NCBI GenBank assembly: GCA_037833965.1
Contig: AP031355.1
Span: 397,501-461,500 of the forward strand
Direction of reading: 5' to 3'
DNA from: Marchantia polymorpha subsp. ruderalis
Taxonomy: Eukaryota > Streptophyta > Marchantiopsida > Marchantiales > Marchantiaceae
Length of the DNA: 64,000 bases
The notes beneath the pieces are model-generated. The model was not told where the DNA came from. It saw nothing but the letters and a program-made list of their open reading frames with translations, and did not search any database. Of the stretch, positions 12,777-21,800 are shown one piece after another. Every line of letters begins with the position of its first letter. Positions within the stretch are counted from its first letter, which is position 1. A program made the translations under genes and the position numbers.

Positions 12777-13487
12777 TCATCTACCCTCTAAAGTACATCG
12801 AGGACAAACCCACCGTCCAGTGTGAACAATATCGATAGGTGGAGTCAAGCACGACATGTGCCATCCCCTAGAACACCTATCACACACCAACATATGGGCC
12901 GCCTGATTAGCTGACCCGCATAACATGCACCTCAAGCCGACATGTACAATCGCCAAGCTTGGATCCATAGTACCATCAACGTTTGAGAGGTGGCATGGCG
13001 CACAGTTGCGCACATGATCCTTCCAAAAAACACCGTCACCGTCCAACATGAGAACTCCAAAAGGTAACACCTCTCGCATTCGCAAGATAGTGCGTCCTGC
13101 TGTCACATCCAACGTAGTCAGTGCAGTCTGCTGTAAATAGATGTTGTTTCCCACCCAGAACCTACGAATCGATGGTCGATAACCTCCTTCCCGAATGTTT
13201 GCATACCGCAATGTATCCCTGTGCTGAGCAATTGCAAGGTTCACAAACGCTGCAGGCATAGCTCTCCGAAAGAGCACTGCATGTTGAGAACACACTCTCA
13301 TCCACAGATCTGGATCATCAAGATTCACCACCTCGCTAGACTCACGACAAATCGCTGCAGGCAAGTATGGATCTCGGCCGTACAATAGAAAATATGGTGA
13401 AAACGAAGCCAAGGATGCTTGACGACTGAATCGATATCCTATGGCCAGCCACGGTAACTGAATATCATAGTCCCCAAGATGCCCCTT
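12777..13487 (-). pseudogene. Integrase C-terminal region with PHD finger (end of pol)
   Basis: This continues the integrase after a stop at about 13488. It begins with a typical post-core stretch including LPWLAIGYRFSRQ and SPYFLLYGRDPYLP, as in Ty3/gypsy integrases. The last 60 residues form a C4HC3 PHD finger: CMLC, then CDRC, WHMSC and WVCPRC close to the end, terminating at TGA 12777-12779. PHD fingers read histone tails, so the domain probably steered integration or tethered the enzyme to chromatin, in the role chromodomains play in other gypsy elements. That role is inference. The zinc ligands are all intact although the rest of pol is broken. Confidence 0.8.
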
Positions 13488-14093
13488 CTATAGGCCATAC
13501 TTGCGCAACGCTTCCTTCACCGTCTGTACAACCCGCTCAGCCAAACCATATGCCTCAGGATGATCTCGAGACTTGGTCCGGTGATCAATCAGCGTCTTGT
13601 CACACAAGACCTGAAACTCCCCCTGAAACTCTGTCCTCTGATCGGTCAACACCTCAACGGGTGCACCAAAGTGACGAAGCACCCTGTCAAGGAAAGCGTA
13701 CGCTACTCCCTCACTCATCTTGTCAGGTAATGACACCAACTCAATCCACTTGGAGAAATGCTCCACCATCACCAACACATACCGATGATATCGTTGAGTC
13801 AAAGGTAGTGGTCCAGCAGAGTCTAAACTCCAACGGTAACCCAATCCCATAATAGGTAAGGGATGTAACTCTGGTGTCGGGGCATTGAACGATGCCTTCA
13901 CTCGATCACAAATCATGCAACGTGATACCAACTGTTGTACCTGCGTATGCATACCATGCCACCAATACTGACCCAGGAGTAAGCTATATGTACGCTTCAC
14001 TCCAAAATGTCCCAACTCCTCATGAGCATGCCTCACAATGCGCGCTCTGTGAGCTAGATGCGGTACTACTTGTACCCTACCATCCTCCCACAC
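13488..14093 (-). pseudogene. Retroviral-type integrase core of the gypsy element
   Basis: Contains the N-terminal zinc-binding H-H-C-C region (HEELGHFGVKRT then CMICDRVK) followed by the DDE core: first Asp in WSLDSAGPL, second in VLTDQRTEF, Glu in YGLAERVVQTVKEAL. The frame is open over about 200 residues, then meets a stop, beyond which the same protein clearly continues. It would have joined the cDNA to host DNA inside the nucleus. It lies directly downstream of RNase H, as expected for Ty3/gypsy rather than Ty1/copia. Confidence 0.85.
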
Positions 14094-14108
14094 TCGGAAA
14101 ACATGTGA

Positions 14109-15060
14109 TTACTCCAATCGGTATCTCTTCGCTTGTTGGAGAACACGATCTTGCTCTTTGGCACCCACTGTGCCTGGCATCATACTGGTCTGTAGGAACT
14201 CCAACAACAACGCATCATCGTGAACATCACGCTGATACACACCATCATTCTCAACCTCAAGATCCAAAGATTGACTATCCACTCTCTGACTAGAGTAAGA
14301 TGTCAAGTGGTCCTCACTGCTAGAGGCTCCACGTAACCAACACATGAAGGCAAATGCATGCCAATCAGGCACCATCTCCTCATCAACCTCACCATGCCAC
14401 CTAGCTCCAATGTCATCCTCCTGGCTAGTGCATGGGTTTCGACTCAAACCGTCGGCATCCAAGTTTGCAACTCCAGGCCTATGCATCACCTGAAAGTCGT
14501 ACTCTTGTAAGATGAGAGCCCACCGTGCACGCTTCCCTGTGAAATTGTCGGACTCCATCAACCACTTGAGCGGCTGATGATCAGTAACAAGGGTAAACTG
14601 CTAACCAAACAAGTAACAGCTGAAGTGTGCCACAGCCCACACCACTGCCAAACACTCTCCCTCGTACGAACTATACTGCGACTCTGATGCATTGTTCGAA
14701 TGACTAGCATACGCAACCACAAACTCCTTGCCCTCATCATCACACTACGTCAACACCGCTCCAAGTCCCAACATACTCCAATCAGTGTGCAACTGGTATG
14801 GATGACCTCTGATAGGTCTTCCCATGATGGGCGCGGCCATCAACCTGGCCTTGAACTCAACAAAAGCTCTCTCTTGCTCATCTCCCCATTGCCACTCCTG
14901 ATCCGACTTCAGCAACTGCTTCAAAGGCTTCGCTATAGCACTGAATCCCTTCACATACCTCCGGTAATAGTTCGCCAAACCCATGAATGCACAAACCCTA
15001 CTCACATCCGCCGGACGAGGAATGAGCGCAATAGCCTCCACCTTTTCCTACTGAACTCCC
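14109..15060 (-). pseudogene. RT connection and RNase H domains of the gypsy element
   Basis: The connection segment has the gypsy hallmark FMGLANYYRRYVKGFS. The RNase H region follows with QLHTDWSMLGLGAVLT, YASHSNNASESQYSSYEGE, TDHQPLKWL and ARWALILQEYDFQVMHRPG. The frame is broken by stops near 14743 and 14561-14600, so three open pieces cover one domain. RNase H removes the RNA strand from the RNA-DNA hybrid during reverse transcription. After it, a linker of about 100 residues leads to integrase. Confidence 0.8.
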
Positions 15061-15181
15061 AAACCACCTGGGTAGATCACATGACCCAAGTACTCCACCT
15101 TCTCTGGAAGAACCTACACTTCCCAAGATGTAACCGCAAACCATGAGCTCTCAACCGCTCAAGCAGAATCTGCAAATGTAT

Positions 15182-15904
15182 CTACTGTTGCTCCACCATG
15201 TCGCTAAACACCAAGATATCATCAATGTAACATTTGACGAAATCTAGCCCCGCTAGAATCCTGTCCATCACTCTTTGGAACTCGGCAGGTGCATTCTTCA
15301 ACCCAAAGGATAAGAATTGCCACTGATACAAACAATCTTTGCCGTGGCAGTTGACACCCCAAAACGCTGTCTTGGCCTTGTACTTCTCGCGAATCGGCAA
15401 CTGATGGTATCTTGCTCGAAGATCCAAAGTACTAAACATCCTCGCATGTCCCACCACATCGAAGATCTCCTCAAGTGTAGGCATGGCATACTTATCGGCC
15501 TTCGTTTGCCGATTGATAGGACGGTAGTCTCCACACATGTGCCTATCTGTGTAGTTGCCATGTACATACTTCTTCGCCGGCATAACAGTGGCTGAAGCAT
15601 ACTCACCATGCGACAACTCCACTAACCCAACCTCCAATAACTCAAACGTCCGACTCCGAATCAAATCCCTTTCCATATCACTATATCGATATGGACGACA
15701 GAAGATTTGCGTATCACTAGCCAACTCTAACCGTATGCCGGGTCCAATCAAAGTACCCAGCTCCTTCATACTGAAGGCAAAACAACTTCTATAGTCACGT
15801 AGGAATTGTGTCAACCGTAGCCTCTCTCCTCCGGTGATCTGAAAACCAATCGATGATTCCCATTTCTCCTCCATGGACACACAAGAGGGAGGCGATACCG
15901 TCAT
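15182..15904 (-). pseudogene. Reverse transcriptase of the gypsy element
   Basis: A 240-residue open segment covers the RT fingers and palm: CGDYRPINRQTKADKYAMP, FSTLDLRARYHQLPI, FLSFGLKNAPAEFQRVM and the catalytic YIDD box at about 15218-15229, followed by ILVFSDM. It ends at a stop just after the catalytic box. The continuation down to 15060 carries a further stop and a frameshift before the connection domain. It copied genomic RNA into cDNA in the virus-like particle. The best match by motif is Ty3/gypsy. Confidence 0.9.
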
Positions 15905-15910
15905 TGGTTG

Positions 15911-16138
15911 CTATGCCACATCCTTCAAAGAAGGGCTCTCCGAACCCTCCTTCGTAACAACCTCCACGTGACCAACATCTCCAACTGCATGGGCGGCCAC
16001 TCTAGCAAATCCTCTCGTCACGTTCCATGAACTCCAAGGATGACAAATATTTCGCCTGTCGCCCCCAGCAATTGCCACTACCGTCCCGGTATGCAATGAG
16101 CTAACAAGTGATGTAACAATCATCAAATCAACGCGCAA
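15911..16138 (-). pseudogene. Linker between methyltransferase and reverse transcriptase
   Basis: About 75 residues with no recognised domain, open on the minus strand and lying between methyltransferase motif X and the RT. It is probably the polyprotein spacer, perhaps a protease cleavage region (inference). Confidence 0.4.
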
Positions 16139-17877
16139 ACAGCGTTGCTAGGCCAAGCCAAGCTCACAATCCATGTCAAGCAGTTCAGGTCCATAGCCTG
16201 ACCCAAAACTTGACGACGTGACGCCTCTGAAACTGAAGAAGCCGCGGTCACACCAGTCATAAATCCCATCGCACGCTCTCTCTCATCGGCGTTGGGCTCC
16301 ACCAACTGATGTAGGGTATTGTCTCACAGTAGTCCAGATCCACCATCACGATATGCATGTGATGCCGGAGAACTGATTAACGTAGGTAAAGCCATTCGAG
16401 GCTGACCTACGCGGTTCACTAATGCTATAGGTGACCTGTCAGCAACTCTCACCACCTGAGAGTATGGAGAGACATCCAAGATCCTGTCAACGGTGAGTGT
16501 AGAATCGCGATGCACATAATCATACGCATGACGCAATATCTCTCGTGACACAAGGTTGATCCACCATAAACGTGCACGATGAGCACGTGAACCAATCCTT
16601 GCAGCATCCAACAACACGGCTGATCCAATCCAATCCATGCCACCTCATGGACACTCGCCATCAACTGAGCTCGAGTGTCACCCAACAATGGTACGTTCTC
16701 TAGAATGTATGCTGGAGAATGTGTATGCTGCTCTTGGAGATGACGTGACACTCGTAGCATTTCCCAAAACATCCGAGATCTGGGGTCATGCAACCCTGCT
16801 CTGTAAGACCGGATATTGCATGTGTGAAATAAAACTAGAATTAGCTAAGGAGTTAATCATGGTTAGGATAGTTATGACCAAATCTAGCTAGTTATGACTA
16901 AGTCTAGCTAGTTTAGCTATAATGTCTATGCTTGTCGAAATAACTAGAGAAGTTCTAGAAGATTTGAGTGAGCACTTCTATTTTGTCTTATACAAAAGTC
17001 CAGATTCCAAGAGAAAAGACTTTTGAACTTCATGTTTAGTTTTGATTGGTTTGACTAAAGTAAGGAGTATTCTATTGGTTAGACTAAGTCTAATGTTGAC
17101 TTAGTGGGAAGTGGAAGTTCTAGAAGTTGGAAAGACACAAATGGCATGTCGCCACCTCAATCTAGGTATTAGTAAACATCTAGAAGGTTTAGGGGGCCAA
17201 TGGCATGTTGGCACATATTGATAACTAGTCAACCTAACTATGGTTTATCTTTGTAAAAGTAAGATAGATAGAAACTACCATTTGTTACTATGGTAAATTG
17301 TCAAGTATTATATATAGAGAGGTAGGGAAGAGCCTCTCAAGCAAGTTTAGAGAATTCATATGTAGAGACTTGTTTCATATATGAAAGAGTGACAAATTTT
17401 CAGTACCTTGGATTGTCGATGAGTGTGTGAGTTGGAGTGATACCTTGAGAGTTTGTGTGAAAGGGTGTTTGGGCTATGAGTATGATGCGGAATCCTAGTC
17501 TTCTAGAACCATGATGAGCTACCGAAAAGCCATCTGAGGTAAACCTGAGTGAGAGTCAGCCCGAAGGTTGCAGCTCCATGCCCAGCACGTGTGTGCTCCT
17601 GACATGGCCATCCCGCAATCACTAAATTGATATGTCCAACTCGATCAAGGTCTGGCGTCCCCAACAATGAAATCTCTGAAGGCAACGCCTTCTGGTATCC
17701 TCGAACAGCTGATCGCGGCAACAACAAAGGAAAACGTTGCATCAACTGTGTAACATGTCGTGAAGAAACTCGACGTGCAGTCTCGTCCTTCTGCACGTAC
17801 AAGTATCCACGTACAAGAATACCTGACTGCAACACTGCAGCCAAACCCGTGCTAATCCCCCCAAAAAGATCCAGCAA
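16123..17877 (-). pseudogene. DNA (cytosine-5) methyltransferase domain within gypsy pol, interrupted by a solo LTR
   Basis: All core C5-methyltransferase motifs are visible in order. Motif I DLFGG lies at 17857-17871 (SAM binding). Motif IV GWPCQ has its catalytic Cys codon at 17602-17604. Motif VI ENV is at 16692-16700. Motif VIII is the DAARIGSRAHRARLWW stretch near 16608-16561. Motif IX (DERERAMGFMTG) and motif X (LGQAMDLN, about 16183-16206) close the domain. The SRAHRARLWW wording recalls DNMT3/DRM enzymes more than DNMT1 or chromomethylases. It sits in line between protease and RT, so it was made as part of pol. A 771-bp solo LTR (16802-17572) splits it just after motif IV; the reading on either side is continuous once the LTR and its duplicated target are ignored. 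A frameshift near 16635 and a stop near 16324 also break it. Ancestral role, by inference: methylating element cDNA or nearby chromatin. Confidence 0.88.
16802..17572 (+). mobile_element. Solo LTR (family TGTAAGACC...TTGCA) inside the methyltransferase
   Basis: The segment starts TGTAAGACCGG and ends GGTTGCA, so it has TG...CA ends, and is flanked by the 4-bp duplication GCTC (16798-16801 and 17573-17576). It aligns along its whole length with the reverse complement of 20272-21167. No internal region is attached, so it is a solo LTR left by LTR-LTR recombination. It lies in the opposite sense to the host gypsy element. A TATA-like TATTATATATAG at about 17307-17318 marks its promoter. TTCTAGAA palindromes are at 16953-16960, 17118-17125 and 17501-17508. 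Repeated TAGCTAGTTATGACTA-like words occur near its 5' end. Confidence 0.88.
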
Positions 17878-17921
17878 ACAAACACCCTCTGGGGAATACT
17901 TCCATACGATAGGTGTAGTAA

Positions 17922-18689
17922 CTAATGATGATTCGTGCTAGGACTACATACTAGCCGACCACCTGATACTCGCTCTGCCTCTGCTGGTAAAGAGGCCTCA
18001 CTCCAAGCCTTCTTCACCAACCTATTAGCCTCCAGCTGTAATGCATGGCAAGAACTCCAAAGTGGCACATCCAAAGATGAAGACACTGCCGCTGCAAAAC
18101 TCATCACCTCCTCCACATCCTCATACACTAAGGTGTCGTCAGATGACCTGTTCCCCTCCAATAGGTCATCGGGCCATGTAAGCACTCCGCTAAAACCCGC
18201 AACGGATGCCAAAATCGCGGATCCAAGAGGTCGAGCTGCTGAAATAAATCTCACAGGCAGCTCGCTCATATGTCCATCGCCTGACTGCCAACCAGGACGA
18301 TAGGCAACGGTCTCCGTCCAGTAGTCCATCCAAAAACCCATCAGATATAACACGGTTCCACCAACAAGCACATCATATGACTCTGCTGATGTAACCACCA
18401 CACAAACTCCAAACTGCGAGCTATCCAGAGCATGATCATGCCTCAACTACACTAATATGCACTTTCTGGTCATCATGTAAGACCTATTGCTGGTGCCACC
18501 GAGTGATGTCTGAATCTGGAACGGACAAGGCTCCAACTTGGACCTCCAAACTTCCAAACTAATGCAAGCTGTCTTGCCCAACATCAAGGGCTGTGCACTA
18601 GAATCCAGCAACACTCTGGCTGGAACATACACTTGCCATGTAGCACTCACCAAGCAAAATACACCACTCTGGTTGTCCACCATACACAC
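17922..18689 (-). pseudogene. Aspartic protease region of the gypsy element
   Basis: The retropepsin active site reads LLDSSAQP (Asp codon at 18603-18605), where LDSGA would be usual; the Gly-to-Ser change probably inactivates it. Further on the frame reads YDVLVGGTVLYLMGFWMDYW, the usual flap-to-C-terminal region of gypsy proteases, and runs on toward the methyltransferase start at 17877. A stop separates the two open pieces at 18447. It would have cut gag-pol into mature proteins. Confidence 0.75.
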
Positions 18690-19087
18690 ACACCTGGGAC
18701 AAAACTCACACGATCAATGGCTAGTCGGGCTGGTAAGAACTCCATCCGCGCCGTTGCCGCTTGCCATGTCGACTCATCGCTCAATCTAGTCGTAGAGGAT
18801 AGCTCCTCAATAATAGCCTCGTCTATCTCGGCACTTGTAGTAGTGACACTCCCACGTTCACACAACGTGGCTTCTAATCGAAACACCCGAGCCAAGTCAA
18901 TCCCAAAGTCTATCAGCTTTGTAGCTGAAAATAGTGGAGATCTCATCACTGAGCTAGCCATCCGCGTCACTACACTAGATGGTGTGTCCGTGTTCACAAC
19001 CCCTAACGTAGATGTCTCAGTCCTCCCACTAAGGTCACTAGGTGGTACAAGTCTCATGAATGAAGTCCTGCCCACCTCTGACAACAA
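18647..19087 (-). pseudogene. Open segment between CCHC knuckle and protease
   Basis: A 146-residue open frame without recognised motif, rich in Ser/Thr, on the coding strand of the element. It is probably the N-terminal part of pol, separated from the protease frame by a frameshift near 18.68 kb. Function unknown. Confidence 0.4.
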
Positions 19088-19344
19088 AAACGACTAGAGA
19101 AGTCTGGCCTGACGCCCACCCTCACCCCTCTTAGGGTCCAACTCCCCTGTTGCCCCGTGTGGCTCTGGAGCTCGAGCTGCATCTTTAGTCAATGCAATAG
19201 ATGCCTCCACATGTGCTGCACTCGCTTAATAAGGGAAATCTGCTCCCTCGTGAAATGTGGACGTGCTCGCCCCAGTACCTGCCATAGCAACAAGCCTCTG
19301 CTCCAATTGCTCAATCCGGGCCGCCATAGCGCTCTCTGTGGCTG

Positions 19345-20271
19345 ACGTAGCACTCGCTAGAGGGCGTCATATTGCACCGGCACCTCTACCACCTCTGCCT
19401 CCTCGGCCTCGGGGAGCATCACCACCACGACTTCTACCACCAGATGTCAACTCTGGATGAAGGTCAAAACACCGATCTCGAGTATGATCTGCTCGACCAC
19501 AGTGGTCACACACCACCTGTGCTGCCTGAGGTCTGGCTTGTGAACTCCGACCTACGGCCTCCTAGGGACAATCTCTACGCAGATGATCCCCTCAACATGT
19601 CCAACATGCTGGTCCCTGCTGCTGACCACCAAACGACGGCACTGGTGCACGTGCTCATGTATCTCTAGCGGCCGTCTGATGTCGTGTCTGCGCTCCGCGA
19701 CCCCCATCACTACCACCACCAAAGGGTCTAGACTGTGCCGTGCTATGCGGGACACGAGTGGTAGTGGCTGCGTCTCTAACGAATGAAGAAGTCATCACTC
19801 TCTCCTCCACTATGTTAAGCTCAATCTTCTAAGAAAGAGCAAACACATAGGCAGATGTCGGTGACACATTAGTCAAGAGGGTAGCATCACGAACCCTCCG
19901 CCGTAGTGGTAGTGGTAGTGGCTGCGTCTCTAACGAATGAAGAAGTCACCACTCTCTCCTCCACTATGTTAAGCTCAATCTTCTAAGAAAGAGCAAACAC
20001 ATAGGCCAATGTCGGTGACACATTAGTCAAGAGGGTAGCATCACGAACCCTCCGCCGTAGCTCTCTGACTAGTATCCTGTACCAATACTGGACCCCCTGT
20101 GCCTAAGTTACACCGTGAGTAAATGAGATCAATCGTCGCATACGAGTGTATGCCTCCCGAAGACTCTCACCGATCTTCTGCTCAAACTCCTGAAAACTCA
20201 TCAACTTCTCCGTCCTCACTCCCTGATAGTTCTTCCTCAACCTCTTGAAGAACTCTGGAATGGGGCTGAAC
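19345..20271 (-). pseudogene. gag, C-terminal part with capsid-like domain and CCHC zinc knuckle
   Basis: From 20271 downward the minus strand reads IPEFFKRLRKNYQGVR, SFQEFEQKIGESLREAYTRM, QYWYRILVRELRRRVRD, which is the retrotransposon gag (capsid) pattern of gypsy elements. At about 19469-19510 a zinc knuckle CDHCGRADHTRDRC (C-X2-C-X4-H-X4-C) follows, then an Arg/Gly-rich basic tail (RGRGGRGGRG) suited to RNA binding. In-frame stops and a 154-bp tandem duplication (19753-20060), which shifts the frame, break it. The solo LTR at 20272-21167 separates it from the N-terminal gag part. Confidence 0.75.
19753..20060. repeat. Tandem duplication inside gag, two copies of 154 bp
   Basis: Copies at about 19753-19906 and 19907-20060 differ at very few positions. 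Since 154 is not a multiple of three, the duplication disrupts the gag frame and must postdate the element's last activity. Confidence 0.85.
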
Positions 20272-21167
20272 TGCAACCTCCGGGCTGACTCTCACTCAAG
20301 TTTACCTCTAATGGTTTTGCAGTAGCGCATCATGGTTCTAGAAGACTAGGATTCATCCTCACACTCATGTACCAAACACCTTCTCTCACAAACTCTCCAT
20401 GGTTCTAGAAGACTAGGATTCATCCTCACACTCATGTCCCAAACACCTTCTCTCACAAACTCTCCATGTATCACTCCAACTCACACATAAACTCTCCTCA
20501 CATCACTCTCTTCACATAAACGCAAACACACGTCGATACTTCAAGATACTCAAAAACTTCACTCCTTCATTCCTGAAACAAGTCCTCACACATGACTCTC
20601 CAAACTTGCTTGAGAGGTGCTACTCTACCTCTCTATTTATATTACTTGAGAAGTTATCATATTAAAATGTGGTAATTTCTCCTAACTTACTTTTAACTAA
20701 GTAAATTTGACTAACCCACTATACGTGGCAACATGCCATTGGCCTACCTAAACCTTCTAGAATTCTCCGGAATCCGAGGTTGAGGTGGCGACATGCCATT
20801 GGAAGCTTTAAAACTTCTAGAAATTTCTTAGCCACTAAGTCAACATTAGACTTAGCCTAGCCAATCATCTTTCATATATTGAATCAAACCAATCAAATCA
20901 AAGCTTCTAGTCAAATATCTAATCCCTTGGAATCTAGAACTTTTGTATAAGACAAAATAGAAGTGCTCACTCCACTCTTCTAGAACTCAGCTAATTAATC
21001 CGCCAACTATAGACATTGTAGCCAAACTTAGTCATGACTAGATAAATTTAGTTATAACTAACTAGTTTAGTCATAACTAGCTAGACTTAGCTATGCCTTG
21101 GCTAATCGTCCTTAATCACTTGACCACTTCTAGGACTTAGTACATATGTGCAACACCCGGTCTTACA
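20272..21167 (-). mobile_element. Solo LTR (same family as 16802-17572) inside gag
   Basis: On the minus strand it starts TGTAAGACCGG and ends GGTTGCA. It matches the other solo LTR throughout (about three quarters identical by eye) but is longer, partly because of an internal 67-bp tandem duplication (20331-20397 and 20398-20464). Gag-like coding continues on both sides, so it is an insertion and not the element's own LTR. The flanks GAAC (20268-20271) and TAAC (21168-21171) could be a decayed 4-bp target duplication. A TATA-like TATAAATAG lies near 20631-20644 (reverse strand). TTCTAGAA occurs five times (20336, 20403, 20755, 20815, 20978). Confidence 0.82.
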
Positions 21168-21790
21168 TAACAAAGGTACGCCAGTAGTCTCTCTACTCGT
21201 GCTGCTACTGGCAACGCTAACAACACCGCTGCTGATACCTGCTCCACTAGTACCATCGGTGATGCTACCACTCGCATCTCCACTGGTACCAACACCACCC
21301 TGGATGATCGACATATAGTCAAACTCATGGTAGTCAATCCATGGGAGGCCCCTCCAGATGCTGAAACAACCCCTTCCATGCAAAGAAGGGGGTAAAAAAC
21401 GTGGGGTTACGCAAGAACTGCATATTGCACCACGTGTCAAACTCCTGGATAAAATCATCCAACTCAATGGTGCCCACTACACCAAAGTACCGCCGTGAGC
21501 CCTTCATGGCCTCGTACATCCCGTCCATGTCTCCAGTTCAAGAGTGTGAGACCCTAGATGATATCATCACCAAAGATCCGCTATCTGCCACACCCCGTGC
21601 CTCTGCAATCACTGCTGCGCTAGGATTAGATAGCCGATACCTCAACCCACTCCGCGTAAATCCTCCACAGTCCTCAACAGAACCACCAAACTCCTCTGTG
21701 ATAACTAACTCACCAACCGGCACCACTGCCACAACTCCACCTGCGCTCGTCCCTGCATTAACCTGCTCTAGCCCTACTGACTATGGGTAT
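21168..21790 (-). pseudogene. gag, N-terminal part of the gypsy element
   Basis: Open on the minus strand apart from one TGA at 21538-21540: residues VVPVGELVITEEFGG, GLRYRLSNPSAAVIAEARG, then GTIELDDFIQEFDTWCNMQF and FAWKGLFQHLEGPPM. The last two are typical of the start of a plant gypsy gag capsid domain. The coding stretch runs into the solo LTR at 21167 and resumes at 20271. Upstream, beyond about 21.79 kb, a stop and then the GC-rich island follow, so the natural start and 5' leader are not identifiable. Confidence 0.65.
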
Positions 21791-21800
21791 GGTCAACCTA

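Larger units (their letters stand above)
12616..21800 (-). mobile_element. Decayed Ty3/gypsy retrotransposon carrying a DNA cytosine methyltransferase and a PHD finger
   Basis: Reading the minus strand from right to left gives gag, CCHC knuckle, aspartic protease, C5-methyltransferase, reverse transcriptase, RNase H, integrase and a C-terminal PHD finger. The RT-RNase H-integrase order is that of Ty3/gypsy. The left end has a purine-rich tract and a TG-starting terminal repeat. The right end stops abruptly near 21.8 kb against a GC-rich island, so its 5' LTR is missing or displaced (possibly the repeat at 29613-29871). Several in-frame stops, frameshifts, a 154-bp tandem duplication and two solo LTR insertions make it non-functional. 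Retrotransposons with captured methyltransferases are known from charophyte algae and dinoflagellates; I do not know of a described land-plant copy with this layout. Confidence 0.85.

Noticed and set aside
20272..21167. First taken as the 5' LTR of the methyltransferase gypsy element
   Set aside because: Gag coding continues on its far side and no matching LTR lies at the 3' end, so it is an inserted solo LTR.
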